From: Polycyclovorans sp046565985
Lineage (GTDB): Bacteria; Pseudomonadota; Gammaproteobacteria; Nevskiales; Nevskiaceae
Length of the DNA: 64,000 nt
NCBI GenBank assembly: GCA_046565985.1
Contig: JBKHXN010000052.1
Span: 1 to 64,000, forward strand
Reading direction: 5' to 3'
Numbering within the stretch: position 1 is the stretch's first letter; each line of letters opens with the position of its first letter. Both the position numbers and the translations under genes were made by a program. A model generated the notes under the pieces. It ran no database searches, was not told the origin of the DNA, and saw only the letters and a list, made by a program, of their open reading frames with translations. Positions 1-7,963 of the stretch are shown piece by piece.

Positions 1-197
1 TGCAGGGCCTGATCGAGGCCGGGCGTTCCAGCGTCTTCGACGCGCCCATTCCCTACACCGTGTTTCTGGGCAATGCCCCCGGCGTGCGCGTGCACTACGA
101 CGACCAGCCGGTGAGCCTGCGCGCCTACACGCGCGCCGATCTGACCGCGCGCTTCAAGCTCCCCCAGGTCATGCCCACGAGGCCCGCCGCCAACTGA
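1..197 (+). CDS. rodZ: RodZ C-terminal end (partial, 5' end outside window)
   Basis: The open frame from base 3 to the TGA at 195-197 encodes the last 64 residues of a protein. It contains the segment FLGNAPGVRVHYDDQPV followed by YTRADLTARFKL, which matches the C-terminal periplasmic DUF4115 domain of RodZ, the cytoskeletal partner of MreB that supports rod shape. RodZ lies directly upstream of ispG in many gammaproteobacteria, which agrees with the 16-base gap to the next gene. The N-terminal helix-turn-helix and membrane segment are outside the window. Confidence 0.85.
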   Translation, partial: QGLIEAGRSSVFDAPIPYTVFLGNAPGVRVHYDDQPVSLRAYTRADLTARFKLPQVMPTRPAAN

Positions 198-213
198 TCG
201 CGGCGGACTGCCC

Positions 214-1320
214 ATGGCCATGAAGTCCCAGTACCAGATCACGCGGCGCCGCTCGCGGCCGATCCGCGTGGGCCGCGTCACCGTGGGCGGAGACGCGCCG
301 GTCTCGGTGCAGACCATGACCAATACCGACACCGAGGACGTCGCCGCCACCGTGGCGCAGATCCAGGCGGCGCAGAAGGCCGGTGCCGATATCGTCCGTG
401 TCTCGGTACCCACGCTCAAGGCCGCCGCCGCGTTCCGCGAGATCAAGCGCCAGGTCGGCTACATGCCGCTGGTGGCGGACATCCACTTCAACTACAAGTG
501 CGGCATCGCCGCCGCCGAGGCCGGCGCCGACTGCCTGCGCATCAACCCGGGCAACATCGGTGGCGAGAAGAAGATTGCCGAGGTCATCGCCTGCGCGCGC
601 CACCACGGCATCCCCATCCGCATCGGCGTCAACGCCGGCTCGCTGGAGGCCGACCTGCAGGAAAAATACGGCGAGCCCAACTCCGACGCGCTGGTGGAAT
701 CCGCCCTGCGCCAGATCGAGATCCTCGACCGCCACAACTTCCCTGACTTCAAGATCAGCCTCAAGGCCTCCGAGGTGTTCATGACCGTGGAGGCCTACCG
801 CAAGCTCGCCAGCCAGATCGAGCAGCCCCTGCATCTGGGCATCACCGAGGCCGGAGGCGCGCGCGCCGGCTCGGTCAAGTCCGCCATCGGCCTGGGCATG
901 CTGCTCGCCGAGGGCATCGGCGACACCATCCGCGTCTCACTGGCGGCCGATCCGGTGGAAGAGGTCAAGGTCGGCTGGGACATCCTCAAGTCCCTGCACA
1001 TCCGCAATCGCGGCATCAACCTGGTGGCCTGCCCCAGCTGCTCCCGCCAGAATTTCGACGTGGTCAAGGTGGTGGCGGAGCTCGAGCGCCGCTTCGACGA
1101 CATAGACGAACCGCTGGATCTCGCGGTGATCGGCTGCGTGGTCAACGGCCCGGGCGAGGCGCGCGAAGCCGCCATCGGCGTCGCCGGCGGCTATCCCAAC
1201 TCGGTCTATGTGGACGGTCGCATCCAGCACAAGCTGCACAACGATGAGCTGGTGGACCGGCTGGAAGTCCTGGTGCGCGAGAAACTCGAAGCGCGCCGCC
1301 GCGCCAAGGCGGCGCCATGA
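214..1320 (+). CDS. ispG: 4-hydroxy-3-methylbut-2-en-1-yl diphosphate synthase IspG
   Basis: This enzyme makes HMBPP from methylerythritol cyclodiphosphate in the MEP isoprenoid pathway, in the cytoplasm, using a [4Fe-4S] cluster. The 368-residue length is normal. The cluster ligands are visible as Cys273 and Cys276 in ACPSCSRQ and Cys308 in GCVVNGPGE, with Glu315 as the usual fourth ligand. The TIM-barrel N-terminal motif SVQTMTNTDTEDV is intact. The ATG at 214 is followed by a second ATG two codons later; either could start translation. Its stop overlaps the hisS start by four bases (ATGA), so the two are probably translationally coupled. Confidence 0.97.
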   Translation: MAMKSQYQITRRRSRPIRVGRVTVGGDAPVSVQTMTNTDTEDVAATVAQIQAAQKAGADIVRVSVPTLKAAAAFREIKRQVGYMPLVADIHFNYKCGIAAAEAGADCLRINPGNIGGEKKIAEVIACARHHGIPIRIGVNAGSLEADLQEKYGEPNSDALVESALRQIEILDRHNFPDFKISLKASEVFMTVEAYRKLASQIEQPLHLGITEAGGARAGSVKSAIGLGMLLAEGIGDTIRVSLAADPVEEVKVGWDILKSLHIRNRGINLVACPSCSRQNFDVVKVVAELERRFDDIDEPLDLAVIGCVVNGPGEAREAAIGVAGGYPNSVYVDGRIQHKLHNDELVDRLEVLVREKLEARRRAKAAP

Positions 1321-2597
1321 AGCTGCAATCCCTGCGCGGCTTCAACGATCTGCTGCCCGACGACACGGCGGCCTGGCAGCATGTGGAACAGACCGCACGC
1401 GAGGTATTCGCCGGGTACGGCTACCGCGAGATCCGCACCCCCATCCTGGAACAGACCGCGCTGTTCAAGCGCGCCATCGGCGAAGTCACCGACGTGGTCG
1501 AGAAGGAGATGTTCAGCTTCCAGGACCGCGAGGGCGACAGCCTCAGCCTGCGTCCGGAAGGCACCGCCAGCTGCGTGCGTGCCGGGCTGGAGCACGGCCT
1601 GCTGCACAACCAGCAGCAGCGGCTCTGGTACCTGGGCCCGATGTTCCGCCACGAGCGCCCGCAGGCTGGGCGTTACCGCCAGTTCCATCAGATCGGCGCC
1701 GAGGTCTATGGTCTGGCCGGGCCCGACGCGGATATCGAAGTCATCGCCCTGGCGCAGCGCCTGCTGCGGCGTCTGGGTCTGCGTGACCTCACCCTGGAAC
1801 TCAACTCCCTGGGCGGCACCGATACGCGCCAGCGCTACCGCGCCGCGCTGATGGCGTATCTGGAGCGCCACACCGCCAGCCTCGACGAGGATTCCCGCCG
1901 CCGCCTGCACGGCAACCCGCTGCGCGTGCTCGACTCCAAAGTGCCCGCCACCCAGGCCATCGTGCGCGATGCGCCGGTCATCACCGACTATCTCGACGAC
2001 GAATCCCGCGCGCATTTCGACGGTCTGCGTGCCGGGCTGGACGAGCTGGGCATTGCCCACGTGGTCAACCCGCGCATCGTGCGCGGGCTGGATTACTACA
2101 GCAAGGGCGTATTCGAGTGGACCACCACTGCGCTGGGCAGCCAGGGCACGGTCTGCGCCGGCGGGCGTTACGACGGCCTGGTGGAACAGCTCGGCGGCAG
2201 CCCCACGCCGGCGGTGGGCTGGGCCAGCGGCATCGAGCGCCTGATCCTGCTGCTCAGGGCCCAGGGGCTGGATCTGCCGGACGCCGCCCCGCAGGTCTAT
2301 TTCTGCACCGTGGGCGAGGCCACCGCCGCGCCCGCCCGCCAGCTGGCCGAACGGCTGCGCGACGCGCTGCCCGCTCTGCGCCTGACCCTGCACGCCGGCG
2401 GTGGCAAGTTCAAGTCCCAGCTCGGGCGTGCCGACAGGTCCGGCGCCCGCTACGCCCTGATCCTGGGCGAGGAAGAACTCGCCCAGCGCAGCGTTCAAGT
2501 AAAATCCCTGCGCGACGACCAGCCGCAGACTCTGGTGAGCTGGCCGGAACTGCCGGCCCATCTGGCCGGTCTGCTGCAACTCCCCCTTACCCGATAG
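1317..2597 (+). CDS. hisS: histidyl-tRNA synthetase
   Basis: Class II aminoacyl-tRNA synthetase that charges tRNA-His in the cytoplasm. The 426-residue protein has the family N-terminus (RGFNDLLP), motif 2 (WYLGPMFRHERPQAGRYRQF), the histidine-specific signature RGLDYY near residue 260, and motif 3 around GGRYDGLVEQLGG and VGWASGIERL. The C-terminal anticodon-binding domain is complete. The start overlaps the ispG stop. This gene order (ispG-hisS-yfgM-bamB-der) is conserved in gammaproteobacteria. Confidence 0.98.
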   Translation: MKLQSLRGFNDLLPDDTAAWQHVEQTAREVFAGYGYREIRTPILEQTALFKRAIGEVTDVVEKEMFSFQDREGDSLSLRPEGTASCVRAGLEHGLLHNQQQRLWYLGPMFRHERPQAGRYRQFHQIGAEVYGLAGPDADIEVIALAQRLLRRLGLRDLTLELNSLGGTDTRQRYRAALMAYLERHTASLDEDSRRRLHGNPLRVLDSKVPATQAIVRDAPVITDYLDDESRAHFDGLRAGLDELGIAHVVNPRIVRGLDYYSKGVFEWTTTALGSQGTVCAGGRYDGLVEQLGGSPTPAVGWASGIERLILLLRAQGLDLPDAAPQVYFCTVGEATAAPARQLAERLRDALPALRLTLHAGGGKFKSQLGRADRSGARYALILGEEELAQRSVQVKSLRDDQPQTLVSWPELPAHLAGLLQLPLTR

Positions 2598-2611
2598 ACA
2601 GCGAGAGCCCC

Positions 2612-3247
2612 GTGGCCACCCATTACGACGACGAAGCGCAGATCGAAGAACTCAAGCGCTGGTGGAAGGAAAACTGGAAAGCCCTGGCGGCCGGTCTGGC
2701 CATCGGCCTGGCGGGCATCGTCGGCTGGGAGAGCTACCAGTCCTTCAACCAGGGCCGCGCCGAGCAGGCCTCGCAGATGTTCGAGGAACTCAAGACCGCG
2801 CTCGCCGCCGGCCAGTCCGAGGACGCCACGCGCCTGGCCGCTACCCTGCAGCGTGAATTTGCGGCCACCCCCTATGCCACCGGCGCGGGCCTGAGCCTCG
2901 CCGCCCAGGCGGTGGAGCAGGGTGATCTCGCGCGTGCCGCCGAACAGCTGCGCTGGGTCCACCAGCACGGCTACGACGCCGGCATGCGCCAGCTCGCCGG
3001 CCTGCGCCTGGCGCGCGTGCTCTGGCAGCAGGAGCAGCCCGACGAGGCGCTCAAGCTGCTCGACACCGATGCGCAGGCCTACGCCGCCCTCTACGCCGAG
3101 CTGCGGGGCGACATCCTCCTCAGCCAGGGACAGCCCGAGGCCGCACGCGCCGCCTACGAGCAGGCCCTGCAGCGTCTGGCCCCCGACGCCGATCCCCAGC
3201 TGCTGCAACGCAAGCTCGACGATCTGGCCGGCGTGGTGCAGTCGTGA
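2612..3247 (+). CDS. yfgM: YfgM family ancillary SecYEG / periplasmic chaperone protein
   Basis: A 211-residue single-pass membrane protein. After a short cytoplasmic tail (DDEAQIEELKRWWKENWKAL) comes a membrane segment at about residues 23-42, then a periplasmic TPR-like helical region. YfgM in E. coli associates with PpiD at the SecYEG translocon and affects Rcs signalling. The in-frame GTG at 2612 is chosen because the N-terminus then matches the family and sits 14 bases after the hisS stop; upstream in-frame sequence lies inside hisS. The stop overlaps the bamB ATG. Confidence 0.9.
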   Translation: MATHYDDEAQIEELKRWWKENWKALAAGLAIGLAGIVGWESYQSFNQGRAEQASQMFEELKTALAAGQSEDATRLAATLQREFAATPYATGAGLSLAAQAVEQGDLARAAEQLRWVHQHGYDAGMRQLAGLRLARVLWQQEQPDEALKLLDTDAQAYAALYAELRGDILLSQGQPEAARAAYEQALQRLAPDADPQLLQRKLDDLAGVVQS

Positions 3248-4374
3248 TGCGCCTGGCCCTGCTCGCCGGCGCCCTGCTGCTGGCGGCCTGTTCCGGCAAG
3301 ACCAACGTCCGCGAGCCCGCGGCGCTGCAGGACATCGCCAACCCCGAGCTGCGGCCGCAGCTGGTCTGGACCGCCCGCACCGGCGCCGACCGCTATTACG
3401 GCAAGCTGCTGCTGGCGGCCGAGCCGGACGCGGTCTTCAGCGCAGACCAGAAAGGCCGGGTCTGGGCGCTGAACCCGCAGAACGGCCGGCGCATCTGGCG
3501 CGTGGATACCGGCGCGCGGATCATCTCCGGCCCCACGGTCTCCGGCAGCACGCTGCTGCTCGGCACGCTTGATGGCGAGGTTATCGCCCTGCAGCGTGCG
3601 GATGGTGCCGAGCTGTGGCGCGCCCAGGTCTCCAGCGAGGTCATGGCCGCACCGGTCAGCGACGGCAGCCTGGTCGTCGTCCGCACCGTGGATGGCCGGA
3701 CCCACGGGCTGAGCATCACCCGCGGCGAGATGCAGTGGGTGTTCGACCGCAGCGTGCCCAACCTCACCCTGCGCGGCCTGTCGTCCCCGCTGCTGCACGG
3801 CGGCGGCATCTTCGTGGGCATGGACAACGGTCGCGTCGCGGTACTGCGCCCGGAAGACGGCCAGCCGATCTGGGAGCAGGTGGTCGCCGCGCCCACCGGC
3901 CGTACCGAGCTGGAGCGCCTCACCGACATCGACGCCGACCTCATCGCCAACGGCCCCGAGCTGTACGTGGCCAGCTTTGGCGGCGAGCTCGCCTGCGTGG
4001 ACGCGCAGAGCGGCCAGGTCCTGTGGCGGCGCAGCATCAAGAGCTATACCGGCATGGTCTTCAGCGGCGAGACCGTGGTGGTGAGCGACGAACAGGGCCA
4101 CGTCTGGGCGCTGGACGCGCGCTCCGGCGCCGCCGCCTGGAAGCAGGAAGGCCTGCAATACCGAGGTCTCAGCGCACCCGCCGTCTGGGGCGACGCGGTG
4201 GTGGTCGGCGATGCCCAAGGCTATCTGCACTGGCTCAACCCCAGCGACGGTCAGATCATCGCCCGCCGGCGTGCCGGCTCGGCGGCCATCCAGAGCGCCC
4301 CGGTGGCCGCCGGAGACTGGCTCTACGTGCGCAACCGCAAGGGCCGGATCAGCGCCATCCGCCTGCGCGAATAG
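3247..4374 (+). CDS. bamB: outer membrane protein assembly factor BamB (lipoprotein)
   Basis: BamB is the beta-propeller lipoprotein of the BAM complex that folds outer membrane proteins. The N-terminus is a lipoprotein signal with lipobox LLAAC followed by SGK. The rest consists of repeated PQQ-like blades (for example VWALNPQNGRRIW, VIALQRADGAELW, VWALDARSGAAAW). At 375 residues it is near the usual length. A GTG one codon earlier is also possible, but the ATG at 3247 forms the tight TGATG junction with yfgM. A strong terminator follows. Confidence 0.94.
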   Translation: MRLALLAGALLLAACSGKTNVREPAALQDIANPELRPQLVWTARTGADRYYGKLLLAAEPDAVFSADQKGRVWALNPQNGRRIWRVDTGARIISGPTVSGSTLLLGTLDGEVIALQRADGAELWRAQVSSEVMAAPVSDGSLVVVRTVDGRTHGLSITRGEMQWVFDRSVPNLTLRGLSSPLLHGGGIFVGMDNGRVAVLRPEDGQPIWEQVVAAPTGRTELERLTDIDADLIANGPELYVASFGGELACVDAQSGQVLWRRSIKSYTGMVFSGETVVVSDEQGHVWALDARSGAAAWKQEGLQYRGLSAPAVWGDAVVVGDAQGYLHWLNPSDGQIIARRRAGSAAIQSAPVAAGDWLYVRNRKGRISAIRLRE

Positions 4375-4393
4375 CCCCAGCCCCCGCACCATA

Positions 4394-4425
4394 CCCGGCG
4401 GCCGGCCCGGCCCGCCGGGTTTTTT
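4394..4425 (+). terminator. Rho-independent terminator after bamB
   Basis: CCCGGCGG (4394-4401) pairs perfectly with CCGCCGGG (4412-4419) and is followed by six T residues (4420-4425). It ends the ispG-hisS-yfgM-bamB transcript and separates it from der. Confidence 0.9.
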
Positions 4426-4460
4426 ATGCCCGGCGCATATCGCCGGAGCGGCAGTTGGGC

Positions 4461-4466
4461 GACAAT
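4461..4466 (+). promoter_or_regulatory. candidate -10 element for der
   Basis: GACAAT is followed by the GC-rich stretch GCGCGCCC directly before the der ATG at 4475. It lies after the bamB terminator, where der needs its own promoter. No good -35 is visible. If this is the -10, the transcript would begin at or next to the start codon, which fits the lack of a Shine-Dalgarno sequence. Confidence 0.3.
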
Positions 4467-4474
4467 GCGCGCCC

Positions 4475-5872
4475 ATGACATCCCAACTCCCCACCCTGGT
4501 CCTGGTCGGCCGTCCCAACGTGGGGAAGTCCACGCTGTTCAACCGCCTCACCGGCACCCGCGACGCCCTGGTCGCCGACTTTGCCGGGCTGACCCGCGAC
4601 CGCCAGTACGGCACCGGGCGCTTCGAGAACAAATTATTCGTGGTGGTGGATACCGGCGGGCTGATGCCGGAATCCGCCGACCCGCTGGCCGCGCTCGCCG
4701 AAGACCAGGCCCGCGTGGCGCTGGAAGAAGCCGACCAGATCCTGTTCCTGGTGGACGCCCAGAAAGGCCGCACCGGGGCCGACGAGAGTATCGCCCGCTA
4801 CCTGCGCAAGCTGGGCAAGCCCGTGCACGTGCTGGTGAACAAGGCCGACGGCCGCGCCCGCCTGGAGGCCAGCAGCGAATTCTTTGCGCTCGGCCTGGGC
4901 GAGCCCCAGCCCATCTCCGCCGAGAAAGGCGAGGGCCTGCCCGCGCTGCTGGCGCAGCTGCTGGCCGGCGTGGAAGAAACCCCGGAAGAACCGCCGCAGG
5001 AAGACGGCACCGTGCGCGTGGCCATCGTCGGCCGCCCCAACGTCGGCAAGTCCACCCTGGTCAATCGCCTGATCGGCGAGGAGCGCGTGCTCGCCGCCGA
5101 TCTGCCCGGCACCACGCGCGATGCCATTGAAGTGCCCTTCGAGTACTCGGGCCACCCCTACGTGCTGATGGATACCGCCGGCATCCGCCGCCGCGCGCGG
5201 GTGACCGAGGTGATCGAGAAATTCTCCATCGTCAAGACCCTGGACGCCATCGAGCGCGCCCATGTGGTCATCGCCGTGATCGACGCCCAGCACGACATCG
5301 GCGAGCAGGACGCGCGGCTCATGGGCCTGGTGGCCCAGCGCGGGCGCGCCATGGTCATCGCCGTCAACAAGTGGGACGGCCTGGACGCCAGCGAGCGCGA
5401 GCGCGTGCGCTACCAGGTCACGCTCAAGCTGCCGTTTCTGGACTTTGCGCCGCTGCACTTCATCTCCGCGCGTCATGGTTCCGGCCTGGGCGAGCTGATG
5501 CAGGACGTGCAGGACGCCTACGAAGCCACCATGCGCGACCTGCCCACGCCCGAGCTCAACCGCGAGCTGGAAAAAGCCCTGGCCCGCCATTCACCCCCCG
5601 CCGTGCTGGGCCGGCGCATCAAGCTGCGCTATGCCCACCAGGGCGGCCGCAACCCGCCGCGCATCGTCATCCACGGCAACCAGACCGACAAGCTGCCCGC
5701 CGTGTACAAGCGCTACCTCAGTAATTATTTCCGTGAAGTCTTCCGCCTCAAGGGCGCGCCGCTGATGCTCGACTTCAAGACCGGCGACAACCCCTTCAAG
5801 GGCAAGAAAAACCTGCTCACCCCGCGCCAGGTCAAGAAGAAAAAGCGCCTGATGGAACGCACCCGCCGCTGA
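4475..5872 (+). CDS. der: ribosome biogenesis GTPase Der (EngA)
   Basis: Double-domain GTPase needed for 50S subunit maturation. Both G domains are complete: P-loops GRPNVGKS at residues 12-19 and 186-193, DTGGL and DTAGI switch motifs, and NKAD and NKWD base-recognition motifs. A C-terminal KH-like domain ends in a basic tail (KKNLLTPRQVKKKKRL). The ATG at 4475 gives 465 residues, normal for the family; the open frame continues upstream only through bamB sequence. No Shine-Dalgarno is seen before this ATG. Confidence 0.96.
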   Translation: MTSQLPTLVLVGRPNVGKSTLFNRLTGTRDALVADFAGLTRDRQYGTGRFENKLFVVVDTGGLMPESADPLAALAEDQARVALEEADQILFLVDAQKGRTGADESIARYLRKLGKPVHVLVNKADGRARLEASSEFFALGLGEPQPISAEKGEGLPALLAQLLAGVEETPEEPPQEDGTVRVAIVGRPNVGKSTLVNRLIGEERVLAADLPGTTRDAIEVPFEYSGHPYVLMDTAGIRRRARVTEVIEKFSIVKTLDAIERAHVVIAVIDAQHDIGEQDARLMGLVAQRGRAMVIAVNKWDGLDASERERVRYQVTLKLPFLDFAPLHFISARHGSGLGELMQDVQDAYEATMRDLPTPELNRELEKALARHSPPAVLGRRIKLRYAHQGGRNPPRIVIHGNQTDKLPAVYKRYLSNYFREVFRLKGAPLMLDFKTGDNPFKGKKNLLTPRQVKKKKRLMERTRR

Positions 5873-5891
5873 GTGCGCCGCCTCCTTCCGG

Positions 5892-5920
5892 CATGGATCC
5901 CCGTTTGCACGGGGATGACG
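5892..5920. repeat. short palindromic repeat, copy 1
   Basis: ATGGATCCCCGT and ACGGGGATGACG form an inverted repeat around a short loop. Near-identical copies lie at 6029-6057 and, with more divergence, at 5951-5977. Such dispersed REP-like hairpins are common between converging genes. Confidence 0.7.
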
Positions 5921-5950
5921 GCGGGGAGGCAGTAGGAAACAACCGAAGTC

Positions 5951-5977
5951 GTCATGCTCGCGAAAGCGGGCATCCAT
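5951..5977. repeat. short palindromic repeat, divergent inverted copy
   Basis: On the minus strand this reads ATGGATGCCCGC, TTT, GCGAGCATGAC, a related hairpin of the same ATGGATSCCCG...GATGAC family as its two neighbours but in the opposite orientation. Confidence 0.6.
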
Positions 5978-6028
5978 CTCTCCGATCCTGCCTTCACGCT
6001 CTCAGTGCCACCCGCAGCTTCCTCCCGT

Positions 6029-6057
6029 CATGGATCCCCGTATTCACGGGGATGACG
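6029..6057. repeat. short palindromic repeat, copy 2
   Basis: Differs from the copy at 5892-5920 only in the loop region. It sits 15 bases beyond the pckA stop codon, so it could also act as a 3' mRNA stabiliser or weak bidirectional terminator for der and pckA, which converge here. Confidence 0.7.
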
Positions 6058-6071
6058 AGCCTGGCCGGGGG

Positions 6072-7724
6072 CTAGATGCGTTCCTCGATACCGAAGGCGG
6101 CAAAGCCCTTCTTCTTGAAGTTGTCGCGGAACATGTCGCGCAGCTTGGTGGCCTGGGCGTCGTAGGCGGCCTTGTCGGTCCAGGTGTTGCGCGGGTTGAG
6201 GATGCTGGCGTCCACGCCGGGGCAGGCGGTAGGCATCTTGAGGTTGAGGATGGGGTGCAGCTCGGTGGCCACGCCGTCGAGCTCGCCGTTGAGCGCGGCG
6301 TTGAGCAGCGCGCGGGTGACCTTGAGGCTCATGCGCTTGCCCACGCCGTAGGGGCCGCCGCTCCAGCCGGTGTTGAGCAGGATGCAGCGGGCCTTGTGCT
6401 TCTGCATCTTCTCGGCCAGCAGTTTGGCGTAGACGTTGGGCTTGTGGGCCATGAACGGCCCGCCGAAGCAGGCGCTGAAGGTGGGCTGGGGTTCGGTGAC
6501 GCCCACCTCGGTGCCGGCCACGCGCGCGGTGAAGCCGGAGACAAAGTGGTACATCACGTCCTTGGGTTCGAGGATGCTGATCGGCGGCAGCACGCCGAAG
6601 GCATCGGCGGTGAGCAGCACGATGGTCTGCGGGTGCGGGCCCTGGCCCTTGGGCATGACGTTGGGCACCACGTCCAGCGGGTAGGAGAAGCGGGTGTTCT
6701 CGGCGATGGAGCCGTCGTTCAGATCCAGCTCGTCGGGGTGGCACTCTTCCATCTTCTTGCCCGGCAGCGGCGGCACGTTCTCGATGATGGTGCCGGGCTG
6801 GGACAGCGCGGCGGCGATGACCGGCTCGGCTTCCTTGTCCAGGTTGATGAGCTTGGCGTAGCAGCCGCCTTCGAGGTTGCACAGGCCGTTGTCGGACCAG
6901 ATGGTTTCGTCGTCGCCGATCAGACGCCGCGAGGCGTCGGCCGAGAGCGTGGTCTTGCCGGTGCCGGAGAGACCGAACAGGATCGCCGCATCATTGCTCT
7001 TGCCCACATTGGCCGAGCAGTGCATGGACAGGCGGCCGTCCAGCGGCATGAGGTAGTTGCCAACGGTGAAGATGGTCTTCTTGTTCACGCCGCAGTAGTC
7101 GGCGCGCCCGGCAACCAGGCAGATGCGGTTGCGGGTGTCGATGATCACCGCGGCTTCGGCGCGGCAGCCGTCACGCTCGGGCTCGCAGACAAAGCTGGGC
7201 ACGTTGAGCATGGTCCAGCGGCGGGCGTCCATGTCCTTCACGCCCTGCAGGTCCTTGGGGAACATGTTGTGCACGAACATGGCGTGCGTGGCGTATTCGC
7301 CGACGAAGCGGTAGGGGACGGCGAAGTCCGGGTCCGAGCCCATGAACACGTCCTTGACGTAGAGCGTGGCCTTCTTCTCGTTGAGGTGCTGGATCACGCG
7401 CTTGAGCAGCGCGGTGTACTGGTCGGGATCGTAGGCGTTGAGGTCGGCCTTGAACCAGATCTGGTCGGCCACTTCCGGCCATTTGACGGCGTAGGTGTCC
7501 TTGGTGCGCCGGCCGGTGCAGTCCGGATCGGTGTAGTACACCAGCGGGCCGTTGACGCCGAGCCGGGTCGGGAAGGCTTTCTGCTCGTCGGAGCGGCCGC
7601 CGCGACGCACGCGGCCCCGGTCGTGGGCGATGGCTTCGTGGAAAAGCTCGGGCTTGGAGAGATTGTGCTTGTAGGAGACAGACTTAAGCCCAAAGAGCTT
7701 TTCTAGATCAGCCTGAAAGGTCAT
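6072..7724 (-). CDS. pckA: phosphoenolpyruvate carboxykinase (ATP)
   Basis: Catalyses oxaloacetate + ATP to PEP + CO2 + ADP in gluconeogenesis. The ATP-type enzyme is recognised by the kinase-1a P-loop GLSGTGKT at about residues 251-258, the metal and oxaloacetate motifs around FTVGNYLMP and LIGDDE, and NTGWSGGPYGVGKRM. The 550 residues are normal to slightly long. The start at 7724 is chosen because AAGGA lies about seven bases upstream; a longer frame upstream has no such site. The gene converges on der and shares a repeat-rich 3' region with it. Confidence 0.96.
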   Translation of the reverse strand: MTFQADLEKLFGLKSVSYKHNLSKPELFHEAIAHDRGRVRRGGRSDEQKAFPTRLGVNGPLVYYTDPDCTGRRTKDTYAVKWPEVADQIWFKADLNAYDPDQYTALLKRVIQHLNEKKATLYVKDVFMGSDPDFAVPYRFVGEYATHAMFVHNMFPKDLQGVKDMDARRWTMLNVPSFVCEPERDGCRAEAAVIIDTRNRICLVAGRADYCGVNKKTIFTVGNYLMPLDGRLSMHCSANVGKSNDAAILFGLSGTGKTTLSADASRRLIGDDETIWSDNGLCNLEGGCYAKLINLDKEAEPVIAAALSQPGTIIENVPPLPGKKMEECHPDELDLNDGSIAENTRFSYPLDVVPNVMPKGQGPHPQTIVLLTADAFGVLPPISILEPKDVMYHFVSGFTARVAGTEVGVTEPQPTFSACFGGPFMAHKPNVYAKLLAEKMQKHKARCILLNTGWSGGPYGVGKRMSLKVTRALLNAALNGELDGVATELHPILNLKMPTACPGVDASILNPRNTWTDKAAYDAQATKLRDMFRDNFKKKGFAAFGIEERI

Positions 7725-7913
7725 GAGGATTCCTTCAACCGGGGACAGCGAAAATTGGGAGCGCAAATGGTAAGGACGGGGGGGCTGCACCGCAAGCCGA
7801 AAATCCGCTGAAAACGCGCTGGATCCAGTCTGGACGGGCTTCCGTGCGGGCCAGCAGCTCGTGGAATTTGGTCATTTGTTGACCGCTTGCGCGGGCGCCG
7901 TGGCCACTGGCAC

Positions 7914-7937
7914 AAAAAAGCCCCGCGGACGGGGCTT
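7914..7937 (-). terminator. Rho-independent terminator after the pilJ-like gene
   Basis: Read on the minus strand, AAGCCCCG and CGGGGCTT pair around a 4-base loop and are followed by a run of T residues. It lies about 26 bases beyond the stop of the chemoreceptor gene and upstream of pckA. Confidence 0.9.
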
Positions 7938-7963
7938 GGGATGCGGCGGCCATGCGGGGTGGC

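Noticed and set aside
2117..2611. Upstream extension of yfgM into hisS
   Set aside because: The segment is Arg/Gly/Pro-rich and lies inside hisS; the GTG at 2612 gives the normal YfgM N-terminus.
4211..4474. Upstream extension of der into bamB
   Set aside because: It crosses the bamB terminator and overlaps bamB coding sequence; the ATG at 4475 gives a standard Der N-terminus.
6030..7706. Long plus-strand frame opposite pckA
   Set aside because: It is the antisense of a clear PEP carboxykinase; its composition (Val/Gly/His/Asp-rich) is typical of the complement of high-GC coding DNA.
7735..7875. 46-codon minus-strand frame beginning MTKFHELLARTEARPDW upstream of pckA
   Set aside because: No ribosome-binding site and no family recognised; it may be a leader but cannot be supported from sequence alone.
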